From MGML01 sp034416335 (GTDB taxonomy: Bacteria; Chloroflexota; Dehalococcoidia; Dehalococcoidales; UBA2162): a stretch of DNA of 64,000 nt. Location of the stretch: contig DAOULV010000001.1 in assembly GCA_034416335.1 (NCBI GenBank), positions 62,001-126,000 on the forward strand, written 5' to 3'. The translations under genes and the position numbers were made by a program. Position 1 is the stretch's first letter. The number at the start of each line of letters is the position of its first letter. The notes under the pieces were generated by a model. It had not been told where the DNA came from and ran no database searches. It was given only the letters and a program-made list of their open reading frames with translations. This document shows positions 27,126-36,489 of this stretch, piece after piece.

Positions 27126-27230
27126 TGCCCGAAATATTTAAGTGCGCCGGAGAACCGGTGCACGACTCCGGACACGGAGGAAAATAAACTATAGTCGCGC
27201 TAAGCGTAAAAATGGAAGGAAATTTAATAA

Positions 27231-28418
27231 ATGCCTATATCCGATAGAGTCAGGAAGAGTATGGAAAACGGCTCCTGGATAAGGAGAATGTTTGAAGAAG
27301 GAACACTGCTGAAAGAAAAATACGGAGCTGAAAACGTTTTCGATCTTACCCTCGGTAACCCCGTAATGGAACCACCCCCCGAGTTTCACCGGGAACTGAA
27401 AAAACTGGTGGATAATCCGATACCGGGTATGCACAGGTATATGGAAAACGCAGGTTACGCCGAGACAAGAGCCGCCGTTGCCGAGCAGCTTACCAGAGAA
27501 GCGGGAATCAATTTCACCGAGAAGGATATCGTTATGACCAGCGGTGCCGCCGGCGCCATTAACGTCGTGCTGAAAACACTCATGAACCGCGAAGACGAGG
27601 TAATAATCTTCGCACCTTACTTCGCCGAGTTCATAAACTATATAGAGAACCATGACGGTGTAGCGAAGGTCCTTCCCACCGATGACAGCTTCATACCGAG
27701 GCTGGATATTCTGGAGAAGTCTCTTACCGCCAGGACTGCCGCAGTTATCATCAACTCTCCGAATAATCCGACCGGTGTCGTTTATGACACCGATTTCCTG
27801 TACAAACTGGGCGAACTCCTGAAAGCTAAGTCCAGAGAGCTTGGAAGAAATATTATACTGATAAATGATGAAGCCTACGCGAGTCTGGTTTACGACGGAA
27901 TCGAATACCCGCAGGTATATTCTCATTACAGGAACACGATAACAGTGACTTCTCATTCCAAGGACCTGGCCCTGCCTGGCGAGCGCATCGGCTACGTAGC
28001 GCTTAATCCCCGGATTGAAGAGCATAACGATATAGTGAACGGTATTATCCACTGCAACCGGATATCCGGTTATGTTAATGCCCCGGCTCTGATGCAGAGA
28101 GCTGTCGCGCACCTGCAGGCAGTCACCGTCTCCATTCCCGAATACCAGAAAAAGAGAGACCTGCTCTATAATAATCTTACTGAAATGGGTTACTCGGTCG
28201 TCAAGCCCCAGGGCGCTTTCTACCTGTTCCCCAGGTCGCCGATAGAAGACGACGTTGAATTCGTTAATGAACTCCACAGGAGGAAACTACTGGTCGTACC
28301 CGGACAGGGTTTCGGGTCGCCCGGGTACTTTAGACTGTCCTACTGTATCGATGACAGGACAATCGAAGGCTCGCTGGAGATATTCCGGAAGGTTGCCCTG
28401 AAATATAACTTGAGCTAG
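27231..28418 (+). CDS. Class I/II PLP aminotransferase
   Basis: A 395-residue aspartate/aromatic aminotransferase-superfamily enzyme. The PLP lysine is Lys244 in SHSKDLALPGERIGY; the NSPNNPTG signature is at about 175-182 and the conserved Asp/Tyr pair in NDEAYASL at 212-219. The C-terminal arginine lies in YFRLSYC. It would exchange amino groups between an amino acid and a 2-oxo acid. The location, just upstream of DAHP synthase and behind an aromatic attenuator, makes an aromatic or prephenate-type substrate plausible, but this is inference. A GGAAGG site precedes the ATG; a CCGGAG/CTCCGG hairpin lies in the 105-base gap upstream. Confidence 0.9.
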   Translation: MPISDRVRKSMENGSWIRRMFEEGTLLKEKYGAENVFDLTLGNPVMEPPPEFHRELKKLVDNPIPGMHRYMENAGYAETRAAVAEQLTREAGINFTEKDIVMTSGAAGAINVVLKTLMNREDEVIIFAPYFAEFINYIENHDGVAKVLPTDDSFIPRLDILEKSLTARTAAVIINSPNNPTGVVYDTDFLYKLGELLKAKSRELGRNIILINDEAYASLVYDGIEYPQVYSHYRNTITVTSHSKDLALPGERIGYVALNPRIEEHNDIVNGIIHCNRISGYVNAPALMQRAVAHLQAVTVSIPEYQKKRDLLYNNLTEMGYSVVKPQGAFYLFPRSPIEDDVEFVNELHRRKLLVVPGQGFGSPGYFRLSYCIDDRTIEGSLEIFRKVALKYNLS

Positions 28419-28452
28419 AGTATAAACATTAATCAGGAGTTAATAGAGACCC

Positions 28453-29469
28453 ATGATAGTAGGAATGAAAACAGGAGCTTCCGAAGAGGAAGTTAAGGCT
28501 GTAGTCGACAAGGTAAGGTCATACGGCTGGGATGTCCAGATGAATGTAGGCACGGAAAAAACAGTAATCGCCATTCTGGGCAGTAACACCGGCCAGGTTT
28601 CAACGGACATATTTGCTGTTCTCCCGGGCGTGGATACCGTTACCAGGATAATGAAACCTTACAAGCTGTCTTCTCGTGAAGTTAAGGAAAAAGACACAAG
28701 GGTTCGTTTGGACGGGATAGAAATAGGTGGTAAACGGATTATCGTTATGGCCGGCCCGTGCGCCGTTGAGAGCGAGGAGCAGCTGATGGAAGCCGCCGGA
28801 CTGGTTAAAGAAGCCGGTGCAACCGTCCTGCGCGGCGGTGCCTTCAAACCCCGCACTTCCCCTTTCAGCTTCCAGGGTCTGGAAGAAAAGGGACTTGAAT
28901 TGCTGAAAAAAGCAAAAGAAAAATATGGTTTGCCGGTGGTAACCGAGATTGTGGATGCCAGTGACGTAACCGAAGTATCGGAAGCCGCTGATATCCTCCA
29001 GGTAGGTTCGCGCAATATGCAGAACTTCGCCCTGCTTACCGCAGTTGGAAAAAGCAAGCGCCCGGTGGTGCTGAAACGCGGTTTCTCCTGCACGGTCACC
29101 GAGTGGCTGACAGCGGCGGATTATCTTCTGGCAGGCGGCAACAAGGGTGTTATCCTCTGCGAAAGAGGTATCCGTACCTTTGAGAACAGTATCCGTTTCT
29201 CGATGGATATAACCGCAGTCCCGGTAATCAAACAGTCCAGTCACCTGCCGGTTATAGTCGACCCCAGCCACGCCGCCGGTCATTATTCGCTGGTTCCGGC
29301 AATAGCCAAGGCGGCAGTCGCCGCAGGAGCCGACGGGCTCCTCATCGAGGTCCACCCCAACCCGGAGCAGGCGCTTGTAGACGGCCTGCAGTCGCTGACG
29401 CCCGAGAACTTCACCAAACTGATGAAGGAACTCAAGGCTATAGCCGAATCCGTAGGCAGGACCATATAA
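28453..29469 (+). CDS. aroF: 3-deoxy-7-phosphoheptulonate (DAHP) synthase
   Basis: A 338-residue type I-beta DAHP synthase, condensing phosphoenolpyruvate and erythrose 4-phosphate at the entry to the shikimate pathway. Residues 1-70 form a ferredoxin-like/ACT-like regulatory domain, as in the Thermotoga enzyme, which suggests feedback inhibition by aromatic amino acids. The catalytic barrel starts at about 75, with AGPCAVES, the substrate-binding KPRTSPFSFQG, the metal/phosphate region DPSHAAG and a C-terminal EVHPNPEQA. It is the last gene of the proposed attenuated operon, 34 bases after the aminotransferase. The leader rich in Phe, Tyr and Trp codons fits control of this gene well. Confidence 0.93.
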   Translation: MIVGMKTGASEEEVKAVVDKVRSYGWDVQMNVGTEKTVIAILGSNTGQVSTDIFAVLPGVDTVTRIMKPYKLSSREVKEKDTRVRLDGIEIGGKRIIVMAGPCAVESEEQLMEAAGLVKEAGATVLRGGAFKPRTSPFSFQGLEEKGLELLKKAKEKYGLPVVTEIVDASDVTEVSEAADILQVGSRNMQNFALLTAVGKSKRPVVLKRGFSCTVTEWLTAADYLLAGGNKGVILCERGIRTFENSIRFSMDITAVPVIKQSSHLPVIVDPSHAAGHYSLVPAIAKAAVAAGADGLLIEVHPNPEQALVDGLQSLTPENFTKLMKELKAIAESVGRTI

Positions 29470-29529
29470 AAATATCCCATACCGGCGGAAGTCGTTATCC
29501 GTAAGGTTGCATCCGTTGATAATTAATCG

Positions 29530-29580
29530 CGGAGACAGAGGGGAGTTGAAATAAGAGGGGGCTTCGCCCCCTCTTGCGGA
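29530..29580. repeat. Modular hairpin repeat, copy 3 (truncated)
   Basis: Contains only hairpin b (29553-29562 with 29566-29575, 10 base pairs, loop TTC) and the preceding GGGGAGTTGAAATA module. Hairpin c and the tail are missing. Confidence 0.65.
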
Positions 29581-29634
29581 TTGTATTCTCTTTTCACATA
29601 GACGAGTCATTTTCATACAAATCAGGGAAGTTAT

Positions 29635-30762
29635 ATGCCGGATATTGCAGATATAACCATCATCGGCGCCGGAGTAACCGGGCTCGCCATAGCTTCGGAA
29701 GTCGCCCGGGAAGACAGGGATGTCTACCTGCTTGAGAAAAACGACTCTTTCGGTCTGGAACAGAGTTCACGCAGCAGCGAGGTTATCCACGCCGGGATTT
29801 ACTCCTCAACCGATTACCTGAAAACACAGCTGTGCATCGAGGGTAACCGGCTGATTTACGATATCTGTGACAAACACAGTATCCCCTGTATAAAATGCGG
29901 CAAGATATTCGTTGCCGTCGATGACAAAGAAGCGGAGAGGCTGGAAGACCTCTATTACATCGGGATAAACAACCGACTCCCTCTTAAAAAGCTCTCCGCT
30001 GGCGAGCTGCATAAAATAGAACCGCATATAAAGTGTGCCGCAGCCTTCCTTTCCCCCACTTCCGGTATTATGGACTCCCACGCCCTGATGAGGTTTTACT
30101 TTCTCAAGGCGAGAGAAAGGGAAGCCCGGACCGTCTACAGGGCTGAAGTTACCGGTATCGAGAAAATCCCCGAAGGCTACAGGCTGCGGGTGACGTACCC
30201 GTCTGGCGGCGAGGACTTCCTCGATACGAGAATTGTTATCAACTGCGCCGGGATACACAGCGACCGCATCGCCGAACTGGCCGGAATAAACGTAGATGAA
30301 GCTGGATACAGGCTTTATCTTACCAGAGGTGAATTCTACAGTGTCGGCAACGGGAAAAACAGGATGATAAACCATCTGGTCTACCCTACTCCGCAGCCGC
30401 TGGGACCCGGCATACACGTCTGCCTGGATATTGAAAAACGCCTGCGGCTGGGGCCACTGTTCAGCTATGTGGATGAAATCGATTACCGGGTTGACGACTC
30501 GAACCGGAGTATCTTCGAGGAATCCACCATTATGAGATCGCTGCCGTTTATTACCCCGGAAGACATCGCGCCTGAATCCGCCGGAATTATGGGCGTTCTC
30601 TACGCACAGGGGGAACCGGTATGCGATTTCATTATCCGGCACGAAGACGACCGGGGGTTACCCGGCTTCATCAACCTCATCGGCATCGATTCCCCCGGAC
30701 TCACCGCATCACCGGCTACAGGTAAATACGTAAGTAAGATAGTTGATGAGATATTAAAATAA
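29635..30762 (+). CDS. FAD-dependent oxidoreductase, L-2-hydroxyglutarate oxidase-like
   Basis: A 375-residue DAO-family flavoprotein. The dinucleotide motif IIGAGVTGLAIASE is at residues 9-22, followed by LLEKNDSFGLEQSSRSSEVIHAGIYSS, a segment characteristic of LhgO-type enzymes. The C-terminal GxxSPGLTASPATG closes the FAD site. The likely reaction is oxidation of a 2-hydroxy acid or amino acid with electron delivery to a quinone or acceptor protein. There is no strong ribosome site (GGGAAG). It is followed by a good terminator. It may be independent of the aromatic operon, from which it is separated by a repeat. Confidence 0.87.
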   Translation: MPDIADITIIGAGVTGLAIASEVAREDRDVYLLEKNDSFGLEQSSRSSEVIHAGIYSSTDYLKTQLCIEGNRLIYDICDKHSIPCIKCGKIFVAVDDKEAERLEDLYYIGINNRLPLKKLSAGELHKIEPHIKCAAAFLSPTSGIMDSHALMRFYFLKAREREARTVYRAEVTGIEKIPEGYRLRVTYPSGGEDFLDTRIVINCAGIHSDRIAELAGINVDEAGYRLYLTRGEFYSVGNGKNRMINHLVYPTPQPLGPGIHVCLDIEKRLRLGPLFSYVDEIDYRVDDSNRSIFEESTIMRSLPFITPEDIAPESAGIMGVLYAQGEPVCDFIIRHEDDRGLPGFINLIGIDSPGLTASPATGKYVSKIVDEILK

Positions 30763-30790
30763 AAGAGGAGCTTTTCAGCCCCTCTTTTAA
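30761..30790 (+). terminator. Intrinsic terminator
   Basis: AAAAGAGG-A-GC and GC-C-CCTCTTTT form a stem around a TTTTCA loop, directly overlapping the stop region of the flavoprotein gene. Confidence 0.85.
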
Positions 30791-30792
30791 CT

Positions 30793-30955
30793 CTGTCATT
30801 GCGAATCCGCCAGAGGCGGATGTGGCAATCCGTATTAAAATGACGAGTGTGTGTCATTCTGAATGAGCCGAAAGCGAGTGAAGAATCTCCTGCGATTATC
30901 ATATGAGATCCTTCGCCCACGATTTCATCGGAACTCAGGATGACAGATTCGTTCT
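30793..30955. repeat. REP-like inverted repeats
   Basis: Two units. GTCATTGCGA with an inner CCGCC...GGCGG hairpin and GGCAATCC is followed by GTCATTCTGA...GAAGAATCTC, whose complement GAGATCCTTCG...TCAGGATGAC completes a large palindrome. Same families as at 17925, 46160 and 56930. Confidence 0.7.
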
Positions 30956-31811
30956 ATTTCTGCGCAGCCTGTCGCATCCGGTAGGACTCCATGTAGCGGC
31001 GCGCTCTCTTGTCACGGGCAAGAATAAGGTCGACAGCCCTGACAATCGGGATAGCTTTCTTTGCGCTGGTTATCAGGCAGGTAACGCCCTTTTCAACAAT
31101 CATCGGCAGGAAAGCGGCATTGATAATCTCGCGGTCGGGAAGACCGAACGATACGTTACTGGCACCCAGCGTTTGGTTGAGTCCCAGTTCGTCTCTGACA
31201 CGCTGGATTGCGGCAAGGATTTCCGGGCCCGAATCCGTATCGGCTCCGACGGCGAAAGCAAGGCAGTCTATCAGTACGTCCTCTCGCGGAATTCCTGCTT
31301 TCAGTGCTGTATCCAGAATCTTGTTGGCAACTTCCAGCCGCCGGTCGGCATTCTTCGGCACGCCTTCATCGTCCTGGACCAGTCCGACCACGGCAGCGCC
31401 GTATTCCTTGATAAGAGGCATAACCCTGGTTATCGACGGAGTTTCTCCGCTTGTTGAATTTACCAGCGGTTTCCCCCTGTAAACTTTAAGAGCTGAGGCA
31501 ATAGCATCGGGGTTCGAACTGTCGATGCACAGCGGTACATCAACCACTTCCTGGACTGCTTTAACGGCGACCGGCAGCAGAGCGACTTCATCGACTCCGA
31601 AGGCTCCGACATTAACATCAATCATATCTGCACCCAGCCCTACCTGGGTAGTCGCTTCCTTTCGGATGATTTCTTCGAAATCTCCCCCTGTCGACAGGGC
31701 TTCGTTGAGTTTCTTGTTGGCGGCCGGGTTTATCCGTTCGCCGATTATTACCGTCGGCAGCCCGTGCCCTATTACAACTTCTTTTTCAGTACCTGTGACC
31801 CGGGTTTCCAA
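30954..31811 (-). CDS. Pterin-dependent methyltransferase (methyl-THF:corrinoid type)
   Basis: A 285-residue member of the pterin-binding (DHPS-like barrel) methyltransferase family, similar to AcsE/MtvA/MtgA-type proteins. The conserved segments GERINPAANKKL, DVNVGAFG, NSTSGE and LGASNVSFGLPDR are present. Its expected role here is methyltransferase II: moving the methyl group from the methylated corrinoid protein (38133-38756) onto tetrahydrofolate. It is the last gene of the leftward cluster, 111 bases after a UroD-type methyltransferase gene. The methyl-THF would enter the FolD/FchA or Wood-Ljungdahl route (inference). Confidence 0.88.
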   Translation of the reverse strand: METRVTGTEKEVVIGHGLPTVIIGERINPAANKKLNEALSTGGDFEEIIRKEATTQVGLGADMIDVNVGAFGVDEVALLPVAVKAVQEVVDVPLCIDSSNPDAIASALKVYRGKPLVNSTSGETPSITRVMPLIKEYGAAVVGLVQDDEGVPKNADRRLEVANKILDTALKAGIPREDVLIDCLAFAVGADTDSGPEILAAIQRVRDELGLNQTLGASNVSFGLPDREIINAAFLPMIVEKGVTCLITSAKKAIPIVRAVDLILARDKRARRYMESYRMRQAAQK

Positions 31812-31922
31812 ACTACATCCTCCTTATAATTACTACTGCATAATAATCAAATACATTATAGCACGAATTACCCTGCGCAGAGCTTTTACACCAGCGTCCG
31901 GAATGATTTTTCAGGAGGTTAA

Positions 31923-33251
31923 CTAATAGGTCCCGTATTCCCTGACGGCTTCCATCAGAGTATGGAGGTTCTCGGGCAGAGCTTGTTCTATCGAGGCGGT
32001 AACACTCATCATAAAACCGCCGCCTTTCCCGCAGTCGTCAGCGAGCTGTTTAACGCAGTCCCTTACTTCCTGTTTTGTGCCGGCACTCAGCAGCGAAGCC
32101 GTAATACCGCCGGCAATGCTGGTATTCCTGCCTACTATCTCTTTGGCTCGCTTAATATCGATATCCTCGAACCACCACATTGTGGATGATTCAGGCACGT
32201 CAGCGATGATTTCAAGTCGTTTATTATAAGTCGATTCAGCGAGCGGGAAGGGAACCAGTCCTTCCTCATATAGACCCATCATCAGTTGCTTCAGACAGGG
32301 CCAGTAGAACTTTTCAAACTGCTCGTTGGACATCCAGGTATCCGACCCCTTATGCAGCGGGATGAAGATAACAGGACAGATATCGGTCTCCACGTTACTC
32401 AAACCGAGTTCGATTGTCTGAGGAGTAAATTTATCGATTGCTTCCAGCAGCTTGTCCGGGCAGCGATACATATCCAGCATGATACCCTGGGTACCTCTCA
32501 GGAAATCCCCTATCATGTCGTATGCGGTTATAGCCAGGCTGCTTCCCCAGGTGGGGAATCCCATTGCGTGTATCTGCTGCACCGTCTCACCGATGGCGGT
32601 AGCCCACTCGAAAAACACCTCGGAAGCTTTTACCAGCTGATTGAACGCATTCTGGACATCCGGTCTTGCGAAAGGCGCGACGAAACCTACCGGTACGAAG
32701 AAGGAAGGGTTGAATGATCCCAGATATTGAAGTGGTTCCAGCGTACCGGATATACGCGGCAGAATCTTCCGCAGGTAAAAATCATTGGAATTGTTGATAA
32801 GTTCGTCGTACTCCTCTTCTTCCATGTAGATACCTTCCACATACTGGAAGAACGTCCCATCCTCGGGAACGCCATGCCCCGGCCATCTCATGAGCTTGAA
32901 ATCAAGAGTATCGAACAATTTGCCCGGCCAGGCGAGAGGTGCCATGGCGAAATCCATATCGAAATCCTGGTGGAATTTTATGAAATCGTTTTTCATCTGC
33001 TGAAAATCGTACATATGCTCCTTGAGCGTTCCTCCGTAATATATAGCCGGGAAGGCGCCGGGAGCGAGATTCACAGGAATCCTGTCAGGCTCTTCCATCT
33101 TTATAGCTTTTATCAGCCTGCTTACTCTTTTCTGGTATTTTTCTTTAGCTTCGGCATCGACAAACTGAATACTTTCAGCCTCCAGCCAGCGTTTGAACCT
33201 GACTTCTCTTTTTTCTTCAGGAGTCATATCTTCCCATTTCTTTTCCGTCAT
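31923..33251 (-). CDS. UroD-family methyltransferase I, paralogue D
   Basis: A 442-residue member of the uroporphyrinogen decarboxylase/MtaA/CmuA/MtvB superfamily. It shares with its three neighbours the EPDRIPV start, RWPGHGVP, IPLHKGSD, the FEKFYWP helix and a C-terminal CGKGGG block. It would demethylate a substrate and methylate the corrinoid protein. It differs at one position: the other three have an HF pair after the RLE-helix strand, while this one has WWFED. Its start overlaps the stop of the activator gene (ATGA). Substrate unknown; methoxylated aromatics are a reasonable guess for this family. Confidence 0.85.
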   Translation of the reverse strand: MTEKKWEDMTPEEKREVRFKRWLEAESIQFVDAEAKEKYQKRVSRLIKAIKMEEPDRIPVNLAPGAFPAIYYGGTLKEHMYDFQQMKNDFIKFHQDFDMDFAMAPLAWPGKLFDTLDFKLMRWPGHGVPEDGTFFQYVEGIYMEEEEYDELINNSNDFYLRKILPRISGTLEPLQYLGSFNPSFFVPVGFVAPFARPDVQNAFNQLVKASEVFFEWATAIGETVQQIHAMGFPTWGSSLAITAYDMIGDFLRGTQGIMLDMYRCPDKLLEAIDKFTPQTIELGLSNVETDICPVIFIPLHKGSDTWMSNEQFEKFYWPCLKQLMMGLYEEGLVPFPLAESTYNKRLEIIADVPESSTMWWFEDIDIKRAKEIVGRNTSIAGGITASLLSAGTKQEVRDCVKQLADDCGKGGGFMMSVTASIEQALPENLHTLMEAVREYGTY

Positions 33252-35101
33252 TCGAGTACCTCCCTCTTTCCTTCGTTCAGCCGGTATCTTCCCAGGAAAC
33301 TGGTCTCGACAAAAGCCCGTTTGAACTCCATCGTACCGGCTAGTTCTATATAATTTGCCCGCGAAACGATATCCCGGGCTTCCTTACGGCTCGAAACTGA
33401 GATCAGATTCATCTTTGCACCGATTCCGGCAGCATTACCTACCTGCTTGAAACGGTCGAGTGGCAGTGACGGCAAAAGTCCTATTGCCATCGAACTGGAA
33501 AGGTCGATGTAAGTGCCGAAAGCACCGGCAACGATTACGGTATCTATATCCTCGTCTCTCAAATTATTCCTTTCGAGAAGCAGTTGAATACCGGAACGGA
33601 TTGCTGCCTTTGCCAGCTGCAGCTCTCTCACATCCTTCTGGTTCATAACGATAGGTGTCTTTTCACCGTTATCATCTTCTCTCTCGGCAATAATGAATTC
33701 GACATTTCCGTTTTCCCGGCGTATCCCCGGATACTTCTGGGCAAACCGCCCGCTGTTATCGATAACTCCCGCCAGGTACATCTGCGCCAGTGCGTCCAGT
33801 ACACCGGAACCGCAAATCCCTATGGGCGGAGCTTCTCCGATAGTCTGATAACTGACCGCGCCGTCATCTATCCTAACCCGTTCGATAGCTCCCTTTGCCG
33901 CCCGCATACCCTGCTTGATATGACCGCCTTCGAAGGCAGGTCCCGAAGCGCAGGAAGTAGAGGTAATCTTGTTACCCCTTATCAGGGAGATTTCTGTATT
34001 AGTTCCTATATCCAGAGCAATTATTACGCTGCCGTCCTGGCGGTTATCTATAGCCTGAAGCATCGCAACGTGGTCGGCACCGACGAATCCGGTAACCACC
34101 GGAGGAAAATGGACATAAGCGCCCGAAGCTGTTTTCAGCCCGAGTTCATGCGCCTTTATATCCACAGCCATGCTGACTGCCGCGGTAAACGGTGCCAGTA
34201 CAAGCTGCCTGACAGGCAGGTTCAGAAGCAGGTGATGCATAGCGGTATTACCGACAATCACCACTTCAACGATAGATTTCGTATTATTTTTAGTTTCCGA
34301 GCAAAGCTCCTTTGCCAGCTGGTTAAGCCTGGTTATCACCAGTTTCTGAAGTTTCCTGGCATCCGACGGTTTCCTGACGGCGTAATCGATACGGCTGATA
34401 ACGTCCTCGCCGTAACCTATCTGCGGATTCATAACACCCTTCGAAGCGAGGGTTTCCCCCGTTGTCATATCCACCAGGTAACCGGCAATCGTGGTTGTTC
34501 CGAGATCGACCGCCAGCCCGAGTTGAGGACTCTCCGGCGGCAGTAAAGCAACCACTTCTTCGCCGCGCACCGATGCCTGGCACCCCCAATTCCAATTCCT
34601 CAGGTTCGGTGAAATAGAACGAAGGACCGCATTGTCGATACGGCTGCAGTTTACCTTGTGCTGATTTCTCAGAGCCGAAAGCACACGCTCCGCGTCGGCT
34701 TCCTGGTCGGTCAGTGTCGGTGCTGTCATTTTTATTTCATAGGATTTTACCGGCGGGTCCAGGGAAACGGGAGTCTCCATTCCGTCTAGGTAAATTCTCT
34801 CCGAGGAGCTGAGCCCTTCCGGAGGAATAATTACCTGGCAGTCGGACCTTGGCGAAGACTGGCAGGCAAGTCTCCAGCCTTCACTGAGTTCCTTTTTTGA
34901 AAGTTTGGCACGTTCGGAATCGGTATGTTCCGATAACATCCCTTCGGTAAGCTGAACACGGCAGGTCCCACAGGTTCCCCTCCCTGCACAGATGCTGCTT
35001 ATACCTATTCCAAGACTTCGCGCGCAGTCGAGTAAAGATTCATCTTCCCCGCATTCGCCTTTCCTGCCTATAGGTTCGAAAGCAACGGTATATTTACTCA
35101 T
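33248..35101 (-). CDS. Reductive activator of corrinoid enzymes (ASKHA ATPase with 2Fe-2S domain)
   Basis: A 617-residue protein of the RACE/DUF4445 family. An N-terminal plant-type [2Fe-2S] domain carries Cys38, Cys44, Cys47 and Cys80 (C-x5-C-x2-C). A linker is followed by the ASKHA ATPase core, with AVDLGTTTIAGYLVD, VVGNTAMHH, ALDIGTNTEISL and IVAGAFGTY. Such proteins use ATP to return Co(II) to the active Co(I) state in O-demethylase and related systems. The start MSKYTV at 35101 fits the family; 13 upstream codons are open but unlikely. It lies within the methyltransferase cluster, coupled to paralogue D. Confidence 0.92.
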   Translation of the reverse strand: MSKYTVAFEPIGRKGECGEDESLLDCARSLGIGISSICAGRGTCGTCRVQLTEGMLSEHTDSERAKLSKKELSEGWRLACQSSPRSDCQVIIPPEGLSSSERIYLDGMETPVSLDPPVKSYEIKMTAPTLTDQEADAERVLSALRNQHKVNCSRIDNAVLRSISPNLRNWNWGCQASVRGEEVVALLPPESPQLGLAVDLGTTTIAGYLVDMTTGETLASKGVMNPQIGYGEDVISRIDYAVRKPSDARKLQKLVITRLNQLAKELCSETKNNTKSIVEVVIVGNTAMHHLLLNLPVRQLVLAPFTAAVSMAVDIKAHELGLKTASGAYVHFPPVVTGFVGADHVAMLQAIDNRQDGSVIIALDIGTNTEISLIRGNKITSTSCASGPAFEGGHIKQGMRAAKGAIERVRIDDGAVSYQTIGEAPPIGICGSGVLDALAQMYLAGVIDNSGRFAQKYPGIRRENGNVEFIIAEREDDNGEKTPIVMNQKDVRELQLAKAAIRSGIQLLLERNNLRDEDIDTVIVAGAFGTYIDLSSSMAIGLLPSLPLDRFKQVGNAAGIGAKMNLISVSSRKEARDIVSRANYIELAGTMEFKRAFVETSFLGRYRLNEGKREVLE

Positions 35102-35170
35102 TATTAATGTCTTCCCTTCCAAGAGGTCACTTATTATCACCCGTGATTATTATATTAAGGAACCGACCGT

Positions 35171-36418
35171 CTATCTGTATACACCGTATTTCTTGGTAAA
35201 GTCTACCATAGCCTTAATATTCTCCGGCCTGGCGTAGTCTATCGGCATATTGGAAAGAATAAACCCGCCGTCCCTGCCGCAGATATCTATCATGTTTTTA
35301 CAATAGTCCTTTACGTCCTGCACCGTTCCTACCTGCAGTATCGATGCCGGGACACTGCCCATTATACACAGGTGCCCGCCCAGGACTTCCTTGGCCCGTT
35401 TCATATTCGTCCAGGCAAAGTGACAGAGGACTTTACCTTTTGGCAATTCAAGGAGGTATTCAAGCCGTTTGTCCCAGATACCTTCAAAGAACGGGCAGGG
35501 AATGAGTCCCTTATCTATGAGGGACAGTATTACCTTTTTTAAAGAAGGCCAGTAGAATTTCTCGAAATGAGGTAAAGACATGAATTCGTCCGAACCGCGG
35601 TGAAGTGAGATGAATATCCTCCGGTTTACACTGCCCGAAGTTCTCGCTTCGAGTCTGTCCATTGTCTTTCTGAACTGGTATTCGATGAGTTCCATTAATT
35701 TCTCGGGCTGTCGGTACATATCGGTCATGGTACCACGCATACCTCTCAAGTAGTCCGACACCGCGTCGAAAGGAGAACCGCCTCCGCCTGTATTCGTTAT
35801 CGGGAATCCGAGTTTCTCTATCTCCAGGTTGAACGTCATCATCTTTACACGAATCCGACCGTACTCCTCTCCTGCTTTCTGCAGCTTGCTTATTGCTTTG
35901 GCTACTTCAGGTCTGGCAAATACTTCGGCTAGGGTGAGAAGCCCGTTGTAGTTGAACTTGAGAGATGAAATAGGTGGAAGCATTTTTAACGGTTCCAGGG
36001 CACTGCTTACCCTCGGAAAGAACACTCTCAGCATGTAATCGGATATGTTATCGAGAGCAACTTCGTACTCGTCGGCTTTCATCCATTCGCCCTCTACCGC
36101 CTGGTGCCCGAGATTGTCCGGCAGTCCGTGTCCCGGCCATTTCATACTCTTAAGTCCCAGGTGTTCAAGAGCCGCCCCGGGAATAAACGGCTGGATGTAA
36201 AATATCCCGTCGGGAGCGAAGTCCAGGATGGTCTTCTTGGTTGCTTCCAGCCACTTGTCACAATCATACCAGGCATCTTTGTAGCTGATGCCGGTATATT
36301 TCGCCGGGAAATAACTGAATGACAGGTTAAGAGGAACCCTGTCCGGGATACGCAGCTCGATGGCGTCCGTTATCCTCCCGTTTCTTTCTTCGTATAATTC
36401 CTTCGGAGTTTTCGCCAT
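35171..36418 (-). CDS. UroD-family methyltransferase I, paralogue C
   Basis: A 415-residue UroD-superfamily methyltransferase, closest to the neighbour at 36490 (both share a TPKELYEER-like start, SFSYFPAKYTGI/ALTYFPAIHTG and LPKGxxxCHFA). Candidate metal and substrate residues are His in SLHRGSD, Glu in FFEGIW, His in CHF and Cys in DICGRDGG. It would transfer methyl from a substrate to the corrinoid protein. An AAAGGAGGAAT site lies some 20 bases upstream of ATG 36418, in the 71-base gap after paralogue B. Confidence 0.87.
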   Translation of the reverse strand: MAKTPKELYEERNGRITDAIELRIPDRVPLNLSFSYFPAKYTGISYKDAWYDCDKWLEATKKTILDFAPDGIFYIQPFIPGAALEHLGLKSMKWPGHGLPDNLGHQAVEGEWMKADEYEVALDNISDYMLRVFFPRVSSALEPLKMLPPISSLKFNYNGLLTLAEVFARPEVAKAISKLQKAGEEYGRIRVKMMTFNLEIEKLGFPITNTGGGGSPFDAVSDYLRGMRGTMTDMYRQPEKLMELIEYQFRKTMDRLEARTSGSVNRRIFISLHRGSDEFMSLPHFEKFYWPSLKKVILSLIDKGLIPCPFFEGIWDKRLEYLLELPKGKVLCHFAWTNMKRAKEVLGGHLCIMGSVPASILQVGTVQDVKDYCKNMIDICGRDGGFILSNMPIDYARPENIKAMVDFTKKYGVYR

Positions 36419-36489
36419 TTTCCTCCCCGGAGTTACTATTCCTCCTTTTTATCGGACCATAAACCGATCAGGTCTTGTTTTAAATTATA